This document shows positions 34,403 through 42,800 of a stretch of DNA of 64,000 nt, in pieces. The notes under the pieces were generated by a model. The model was given only the letters and a program-made list of their open reading frames with translations, did no database searches and was not told the origin of the DNA. Position numbers and translations under genes: made by a program. Source of the DNA: Brevibacillus humidisoli (GTDB lineage: Bacteria > Bacillota > Bacilli > Brevibacillales > Brevibacillaceae); contig NZ_CP087263.1 of NCBI RefSeq assembly GCF_020923435.1, positions 496,001 to 560,000 of the forward strand. Direction: 5' to 3'. How positions within the stretch are numbered: the first letter of the stretch is position 1; every line of letters begins with the position of its first letter.

Positions 34403-36787
34403 ATGCAAGGGGGAGAAACAGATGCCATCCAACTGCAGCAGGCGGTCCGCAACAGCATGTCACAAACATCCGGTGAAATCAACCTTCCCGGACTGCAACA
34501 AAACGTGACGGTATACCGCGATGAGCGGGGCGTACCGCATATCGAAGCAGCCAGCTTGTCTGATTTGTACATGGCTCAAGGATTTGTCACCGCCCAGGAT
34601 CGCTTGTGGCAGATGGATATGTCCAGGCGGCTGACGAGTGGGCGTATGGCAGAAGTATTTGGTCCGGACTATGTTCCGTCCGATCTGCACTATCGGAAGC
34701 TGCAGTTGAGCAAGGCGGCTGAGGAGTCTCTTGACAGGTGTTCTGCGGCTGTGCGGGAGATTCTGGAGCGTTTCTCTGCGGGAATCAACGCGTATATCAG
34801 GCAGGCAAGCGAGCAGGGCAGTCTGCCGCTGGAATTCGTCCTGCTGGACTATCAGCCGGAACCGTGGACACCGCTTGACACCATGCTGATCGGCAAACTG
34901 CTTGCAGCCAGCCTGAGTGAAAACCTGAAAGCGGAGATTTATCGCGACCAGTTGCGCAGCCGGGTAGGAGATGAGCGGGCCAAAGAGCTATGGCCTGTCT
35001 ATCCTGAGGACGGCTATGTGACGATTCCATCTGGCGATCTAGCGGATGGCTGCACGCAGCTTGATGAGTCGCCGCTCCTGCCTGAAAACAAACGCCTTGA
35101 TCTGAGCGGCCTACTTCGTCTATTGAGCGGATCGAGTCAGGGAAACGGCTCCAATGGCTGGGTTGTCTCCGGAAAGCTGACCAAGTCGGGCAAACCGCTG
35201 CTGGCCAACGATCCACATCTCGACTACGAGGTTCCTGCGATCTGGTATCAGACGCACCTGAATCTGCAGACGGAAGCCGGGGAGAGGCTCAATGTGATCG
35301 GTGTCACCCTGCCCGGTGTGCCGGGGATCGTCCTTGGCCACAATGACCAGATTGCCTGGGGCGTGACCAATGCGATTGCCGATACCCAGGATCTCTTTCT
35401 GGAAAAGTTCCACCCGGCCAACCTGCAACTGGTGATGCATCAGGGCAAGTGGGAGGATGTGACGGTCGTTCGGGAAACGATCCGGGTAAGAGGGGGCGCG
35501 GATATTCCGCTGGATGTGCGCATCACCCGACATGGTCCGATACTGACCGAGGTGGAGTCCCATGATGACCCTGATGCTGCTGTCTACGGCTTGGCGCTGC
35601 GCTGGACCGCCTATGGCGCCAGTGCTGAAATCGAGGCGTTCTTGGAACTGAACAAGGCGAAAAACTGGGAAGAATGCCGGGAGTGCTTGCGCAAGATTGA
35701 GTCTCCCGTGTTAAACGTGCTGTTTGCTGCTGTGGACGGAACGATCGCTTTGCGCACGGCGGGAAGCATTCCGATCCGGGCCAGAGGAGATGGGTTGGTT
35801 CCGGTTCCCGGCTGGACGGATGAGTACGAGTGGAACGGTTTTATTCCCTTTGAAGAAATGCCGGAAGTGGTCAATCCGGAGCAAGGCTTTATCGTTTCCG
35901 CCAATAACAAGATTACGGACGACGCTTATCCCTACCTGATATCGGCCGCTTGGGATACGCCGTACCGGGCGAAGCGGATTGCCGATCAACTGCAGCGCGG
36001 GAGGGAACTGACGGTAGAGGAGATGAGCTCGCTGCAGGGAGATCTGGCAAATGAACAGGCTGACACCATCCTGCCTATCTTGTTGGAGGTGCTCCAGCGA
36101 CAATCGTTGTCACCAGATGAGCAGGAGGCTGTACACATCCTGAAAACATGGGATCGTCTGGACGAGGCTCATCAAGCGGCTCCCCTGCTGTATCATGTGT
36201 GGGATCTCTCCCTGCGCAAACATCTATATGAACCGCAGATGGGCGCAGACTTGTATGCCTTGATGGCAGACGGTACCAATGTGACCGACCAGATGCTGCG
36301 GCGCGCGGCAGAAGGGCAGGAAAGCAGTTGGATCAAGGAGGCGGGTGAATTCGACCTGCTTGTCTACCAAAGTTTTCAAGCGGCCTTGCAGCATGTGATC
36401 TCTCTGCAGGGCCACGATTCCCGGAAGTGGCGGTGGGGCGATTATCATCAGCTCCGTTTCGCACATCCGTTAAGCAGTTTGCTGGAGCGGATAGGAGCAA
36501 CTGCGGATGTCCCTGCATACCCGGTTGGCGGAAGCAGGCAGACAGTCTGCCTGATGGGCTTTGCAGAATCGGGACGGGTGCTGAGCGGAGCCTCCTGGAG
36601 ACAGGTGGTCGATCTGGCTGCTCTCGACCGTCAATCCTATGATATTCTCACACCCGGACAATCAGGACAGGTGGGCAGCCGCTGGTACGCCGATCAGGCC
36701 CCGCTGCATGTGAAAGGAGAGTTGCGTCCCCAATTGTTCCGACCGGAAGAGTACCGAACAGGGGAAAAACTGGTTCTTCACCCGTAA
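34403..36787 (+). CDS. Penicillin acylase family protein without signal sequence
   Basis: This 794-residue Ntn hydrolase is a paralogue of the enzyme at 4811: TVYRDERGVPHIEA, AQDRLWQMDMSRR, and the predicted cleavage G|SNGW with nucleophile Ser250 followed by PLLANDPHLDYEVPAIWYQ. The N terminus (MQGGETDAIQLQQAVRNS) has no hydrophobic segment, and an in-frame stop at 34382 excludes an upstream extension. The enzyme should therefore stay inside the cell. GGGAGGGG precedes ATG 34403. It lies directly before an NRPS that starts with a fatty-acyl ligase. It could remove the acyl group from the lipopeptide (compare PvdQ in pyoverdine maturation) or protect the producer. Confidence 0.88.
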   Translation: MQGGETDAIQLQQAVRNSMSQTSGEINLPGLQQNVTVYRDERGVPHIEAASLSDLYMAQGFVTAQDRLWQMDMSRRLTSGRMAEVFGPDYVPSDLHYRKLQLSKAAEESLDRCSAAVREILERFSAGINAYIRQASEQGSLPLEFVLLDYQPEPWTPLDTMLIGKLLAASLSENLKAEIYRDQLRSRVGDERAKELWPVYPEDGYVTIPSGDLADGCTQLDESPLLPENKRLDLSGLLRLLSGSSQGNGSNGWVVSGKLTKSGKPLLANDPHLDYEVPAIWYQTHLNLQTEAGERLNVIGVTLPGVPGIVLGHNDQIAWGVTNAIADTQDLFLEKFHPANLQLVMHQGKWEDVTVVRETIRVRGGADIPLDVRITRHGPILTEVESHDDPDAAVYGLALRWTAYGASAEIEAFLELNKAKNWEECRECLRKIESPVLNVLFAAVDGTIALRTAGSIPIRARGDGLVPVPGWTDEYEWNGFIPFEEMPEVVNPEQGFIVSANNKITDDAYPYLISAAWDTPYRAKRIADQLQRGRELTVEEMSSLQGDLANEQADTILPILLEVLQRQSLSPDEQEAVHILKTWDRLDEAHQAAPLLYHVWDLSLRKHLYEPQMGADLYALMADGTNVTDQMLRRAAEGQESSWIKEAGEFDLLVYQSFQAALQHVISLQGHDSRKWRWGDYHQLRFAHPLSSLLERIGATADVPAYPVGGSRQTVCLMGFAESGRVLSGASWRQVVDLAALDRQSYDILTPGQSGQVGSRWYADQAPLHVKGELRPQLFRPEEYRTGEKLVLHP

Positions 36788-36824
36788 CTGGGATTCCTGT
36801 AAAGGGATCCCCCTATACACGATA

Positions 36825-36861
36825 TTTACATTTTTTTAAAGAATACTTAAATATTGGAGGG
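36825..36861 (+). promoter_or_regulatory. AT-rich region before the NRPS genes with promoter-like boxes
   Basis: TTTACA (36825-36830) and TAAATA (36848-36853) are 17 bases apart, but a transcript from here would begin at the ribosome site (GGAGGG 36856-36861). Either the true promoter is shifted or transcription comes through from the acylase gene. Confidence 0.3.
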
Positions 36862-36870
36862 ATACCAGTC

Positions 36871-39800
36871 ATGCGTCCATTCATGTCTGAAGAGACACTT
36901 ACCTTTTCAACGATGGTCGAACTGCTTCAATGGAGAGGACGAGAGCAGCCCGATCAGGAAGCGTACCGCTTTCTGCTGGATGGTGAAATGACCGAGGAAA
37001 GCATGACGTACGCAGAACTGGACCGACAGGCGCGGATGATCGGCGGGATGCTGCAGCAGATGGGGGCAGTCGGTGAGCGGGTGCTGCTGCTCTATCAACC
37101 TGGTTTGGACTACATTGCCGCCTTCTTTGGCTGCCTATACGCAGGCAGCATCGCCGTCCCTGCTTATCCGCCATCCTCTCGTCGGCTGATGCCGCGTCTG
37201 CACGCGATCGCAGTGGACAGTCAGGCCAAGGCGGCATTGACGACAAGCAGGATTGCCGCCGACATTCAGGAGGGCTTCACCTCTCTGCCCGGGATGGACC
37301 GCCTCGTCTGGCTGGTCACCGATCAGTTGCAGACAGTGAGTGATGCCGATTGGAAACAGCCTGAGCTGACCCGCGATTCCCTTGCCTTTTTACAATACAC
37401 GTCTGGATCTACCTCCACGCCCAAGGGGGTGATGGTAAGTCACGGGAATCTGCTGCACAATCTGTCGCTGATCAAGGAAAGCTTCACGATTGATTCCCAG
37501 GACCGCAGCGTGATCTGGCTGCCTCCTTATCATGACATGGGATTGATCGGCGGAATCCTGCAGTCGCTGTACACCGGCTTTCACACCACATTGATGTCGC
37601 CATTTGATATGATGCAGCGCCCGCTGCGCTGGCTGCAGGCGATTACCCGCAAACAGGCGACGATTAGCGGCGGACCGAACTTCGCCTATGATTTATGTGT
37701 CCGCAAGATCACAGAGGAGCAGAAGCGAGAACTCGATTTAAGCAGTTGGCAGGTCGCGTTCAACGGTGCCGAACCGATACGTCATGAGACACTGGAACGG
37801 TTTGCGGAAGCTTTTGCTTCATGCGGGTTTCGCAAAGAGGCGTTTTACACTTGCTACGGGTTGGCGGAGGGAACGCTGTTTGTCTCAGGTGGGCAGAGAA
37901 ACGTTTTCCCGGTGGTTCGCACGTTTGATAAAGAGGCTCTCTCCGACAACCGTGTGCTGGAGATGAGCGATGCTGCAGAAAAAGGGGACGGCCAGACGTT
38001 GATTGGATGCGGCCGCTCAGCATCCGACCAACTGCTGTGCATCGTCCATCCGGAGACTAAAGTGAGGTGCGCGCCAGATGAAATCGGGGAGATCTGGGTC
38101 GCCGGTCCAAGCGTTGCTCACGGTTACTGGGGCAATGAGGCACAGAGCACCGAGACATTTGCCGCCCGGCTGTCTGATACGGGGGAAGGACCTTTCCTGC
38201 GAACGGGCGATCTCGGTTTTTTACATAAGGATGAACTGTTTGTTACCGGACGTTTGAAGGATCTGATCATCATCCGCGGTCGCAACTACTATCCGCAGGA
38301 TATCGAGTTGTCCGCCTACCGCAGTCATCAAGCATTGCGACCGGAGTGCGCCGCTTTTTCCATTGAAGTGGATGGAGAGGAGCGACTGGCGGTGGTGGCG
38401 GAGATTGATCGTCATTATCGGCAGGTAGATGCGGAGGAAGTAATCGGCTGCATCAGACAGGCGATCGCCCAGGAGCATGGTCTTCAGGTATACGCCGTCC
38501 AACTGGTGCGCTTTGGAAGCATTCCCAAAACGTCCAGCGGCAAAATCCAGCGCCGCTTCTGCCGCGAAGCGTTTCTTTCCGATAGTTTCCACAAAATAGG
38601 GAGCGACGTCTTGCATCTGGAGCCATCCAACGACGAACCGGAGCAAGAAGTGATCCGTCGCGAGATGCTGCTGGCGATGACGCCGCAGGAGTGTCAAGCT
38701 CAGCTCGAGAGCTACCTAGGCAGGCTCGTCCGACGTGTGCTGCAGTTGACACCATCCCAGTTCGATCCAGAGCAGCCGCTGAGCACACTCGGTATCGATT
38801 CGGCACAGGTGATGGAGTTGCAGCATGCCGTAGAGACCGATTTGGGTGTCATCCTGCATCCGGCGCAGCTATTTGATATTGACACTACGCAATTAGCCGA
38901 TGTGATTCGTGCAGAGTTGAGCGAAGCAGCATCGGGGGTTGGCCTGCTGGAGCGGGCGACAGGAAGGGCAGAGACGGCGTTGTCTCGCGGGCAGCAAGCA
39001 CTCTGGTTTTTGCACCGAATGGCGCCGGAGAGTGCCGCTTACAACATCAGCAAGGCGGTTCGGCTGAGTGGACGGCTGGATACGGCTGCTCTGCGTGCAG
39101 CGTTTCAGGCGCTGATCCGCAGGCATGACATCCTTCGCACCACATATCCGGCTCAACCAGGCGGTGTACCGCGCGCCCATATCCATGAGCAGGCAGAACT
39201 AGCGATGACAGAAGTTGACGCCAGCAGTTGGGATGCCGATCTCTTGCAGCAACGGATGGAGGAAGCGGCGCAGCGTCCGTTCGATCTGGAGCAAGGGCCA
39301 TTAATGCGCGTGTATTTGTATAAACGATCAGCAGAGGAACATCTCTTGCTGTGGTCCTTTCATCATATTGTCGTCGATCTCTGGTCATTTGATCTGTTGA
39401 TCGGTGAGTGGAATCAGTTGTACGTAGAGTTCTCTACAGGCGAAAAGCAGTACCTGCCCCCAGCGGCGATTCGGTACGCCGACTATGTTGCGTGGCAGGA
39501 ACGGATGCTGTCTAGCGAGGAAGGGGAGCAAAAATGGGCCTATTGGAAGGAACAGTTGGCCGGTGAACTGCCCATCCTGAACATGCCAACCGATCATGCC
39601 CGCCCGCCGATGCAGAGCTGGCGTGGAGCGGTCAAGTCGCTACGTCTTCCGCAGTCGCTCGCGGACGCGCTGAAGCGGCTAAGCAGAGAACAGCAGACCA
39701 CCTTGTACACCACGTTGTTGACCGGGTATGCTGTACTGCTGCATCGGTATTCGGGCCAGGAAGATGTGATCATCGGTTCGCCGATGGCAGCTCGTTCCAG

Positions 39801-42800
39801 GGTGGAGTTGGCCGGGCTGGTTGGCTACCTGACCAATACGGTGCCGATTCGCGTCGATCTGTCGGGCAATCTCGCGTTTGACCGTTTGTTGGGCAGCATG
39901 CGGCAAATCGTGATCGGCGCCTTTGCCCATCAGGAGTACCCGTTTGACCTGCTGGTTGAGAAACTGCAGCCAGAACGCGACCCCAGCCGCTCGCCGATTT
40001 TCCAGACGGCATTTGTAATGCAGAACGTGGGATACAACAACAGGACGGTGGCTCCACTGGTTGCAGGTGGTGAGGGCGAGGGTATATCGCTGGGAGAGCT
40101 GACGTTGGAATCTGTCCCTTTGCGCGAAGCGGCAGCGCAGTTCGATCTCACGTTAACCGTTGTGGAGACAGGCGGTGAACTGGCTGTTGAGCTGACTTAC
40201 AATACTGATCTGTACGAAGCAGGGACGGCAGAGCGGCTTCTGCAAAGCTACCAATCGCTGCTGCAAGCGATGGTCAGCGATCCCCATGCTGCTGTCTCAA
40301 CGCTGCCGATAATTACGGAGCAGGAAAAGGAACGGCTCTTGCAGCGCCATCAGTCAACGGCCGCTTATGCAAAAGAGCAGACGATTCACCAGTGGTTTGA
40401 GCGGCAAGCCAACCTGCAGGCGGCCAAGGTAGCCGTCGTATGCGGCGAAGAACGCCTCACCTATGGCGAACTGAACAGCCGGGCCAACCAACTGGCTCAC
40501 CAGTTGCGGAAGTTGGGCGTAGGTCCGGAAGTGCTCGTCGGCCTGGCTGTGGAGCGATCGATCGAGATGATTGTCGGCATTCTCGGCATCCTCAAAGCAG
40601 GAGGGGCCTACCTGCCGCTTGATCCGGCTTATCCAAAAGAGCGGCTCCACTTTATGCTGAGCGATGCGCAAGTGCCGGTTATCTTGACGCAGCAGCGGTT
40701 GCTGCCGGAGCTGCCGCAAAGCGATGCACAAGTGATCTGCCTTGATGCCGACTGGCCGCAAATCGCGACCAACAGCAGCGAAAACCTGAACCAGGACGGG
40801 TCACCTGATCAGTTGGCCTACGTGATCTACACGTCAGGGTCGACGGGCAAACCAAAGGGGGTCATGATCCCGCATTATCAAGTAGTCCGCCTGTTCCAGG
40901 CCACACAGCCTTGGTACGCATTCAACGAGCAAGACGTCTGGAGTTTGTTCCATTCATTTGCCTTTGACTTTTCCGTATGGGAAATCTGGGGCGCGCTGCT
41001 GTACGGCGGCCGGTTGGTCATCGTTCCATACCTGGTCAGCCGTTCGCCGGAAGATTTTTACCGGCTGCTGTGCGAAGAGGGGGTAACCGTTTTAAATCAG
41101 ACCCCTTCCGCCTTTGCACAGTTGATTCGAGCGGAGGAAGCGATCGGAGTCTCCGACCAGCTTGCCTTGCGCTTGGTGATCTTTGGCGGCGAAGCACTCG
41201 ATATCCAGTCGCTGGCTCCGTGGTTTGAGCGTCATGGCGATCAATCGCCGCAGTTGGTCAACATGTACGGAATTACGGAAACAACCGTTCACGTTACCTA
41301 CCGTCCGCTGTCCAAGCGGGATTTGCAGCAGCGAAACAGCTTTATCGGCAGGCCGATTCCCGACTTGCAGATCTATATCCTGGACCAACATCTGCAGCCG
41401 GTTCCTGTCGGAGTGGCCGGAGAGATGTTTGTCGGTGGAGCCGGCGTAGCGAGAGGGTATCTCAACCGTCCGGACCTGACAGCAGAGAGATTTATCGTCA
41501 ATCCATATGACGAATCACAACGCTTGTACCGTTCCGGTGACTTGGCCCGCTGCCACGCCAACGGCGACATCGAGTACCTGGGCAGGATCGATCATCAGGT
41601 AAAGGTGAGAGGCTTCCGTATCGAACTGAACGAGATCGAAGCGGTTCTCTCCAAACATCCAGCGGTACGGGACAATGTCGTATTGGCGCGCAACGACCTG
41701 CACGGGGAGAAGCAACTGGCGGCATATGTGGTGACCGCCGCATCTGCTTCCCTCGATGTCGGCGAACTACGACGCTACTTGCAGGACCGACTGCCTGCGT
41801 TTATGGTACCGTCCGCCATCTATCTGCTTGAGGCCATGCCGATCACGGAAAACGGCAAGGTTGACCGGAAAGCGCTGTTGGCGATCACCCACGCCACTCC
41901 GGACACGATGACCAGTTACGTGCCCCCTTCTACTCCGGAAGAGGAGGTGCTGGTCTCCGTCTGGCAAAACGTCCTAGGTGTCGAAAAGGTGGGAATTGAC
42001 GACAACTTCTTTCAGCTTGGCGGCGATTCGATCCGCAGCATTCGCATCTTGTCAGAGGCCAAGGAACGTGGTCTGCACCTGACTATCCAGGATTTGTTCC
42101 AGCACCAGACGATTCGCCAGTTGGCCCAGGTGGCGCAGGTGGGGGCAAAAGGGTCGGAACAGCAGCATATGGCGGCGGTGGAGCCGTTTAGCCTGATTTC
42201 TGCCGAAGATCGACTCGCTGTCATGGACGGAGTCGAAGATGCCTATCCGTTGAGTACGACTCAGGCGGCGTTTGTCTATCACAGTGAGGTATCGTCCGAC
42301 TATCAGGTATACATCTCCAGCTACCGTCTGCGCGCTCCGTTTGAGCGGGAGGCGCTGGAGATTGTACTGGATCGGTTGGCCGCCCGCCATCCGATCCTGC
42401 GGACCTCTTTTGACCATCAGCATTTCAGCCAACCGCTGCAGTTGGTCTACAGGGAGGCGAAGCTCTCTCTGGATGTAGAGGACTTGCGTACGCTGCCTGC
42501 GCGAGAGCAGAGTGCACGCCTGGCGGCAAGATTAGAGAGGGAGCGGAGAACGCCGTTTGACTGGCAGCAACCGGGGTTATGCCGTTTTTACGTCTGCCGC
42601 TTCTCTGATGAAGAGTTTCAACTGGTGTTGATTGAGCCGTTTCTGGATGGCTGGAGCGTCGTCTCGCTAATCACCGAGTTGATCACGGATTACTCGGCGA
42701 TCATAGCCGGGCAGCAGTTGGCTGACCAACCGCCGCTATCCAGTACGTACCGCCAGTTCGTCGAGTTGGAACAGCAAACCCTGCAGTCGGAGGAAGCGAA

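Noticed and set aside
36825-36853. TTTACA-17-TAAATA as the NRPS promoter
   Set aside because: The start point would fall on the ribosome binding site, leaving almost no leader; listed only as a low-confidence region.
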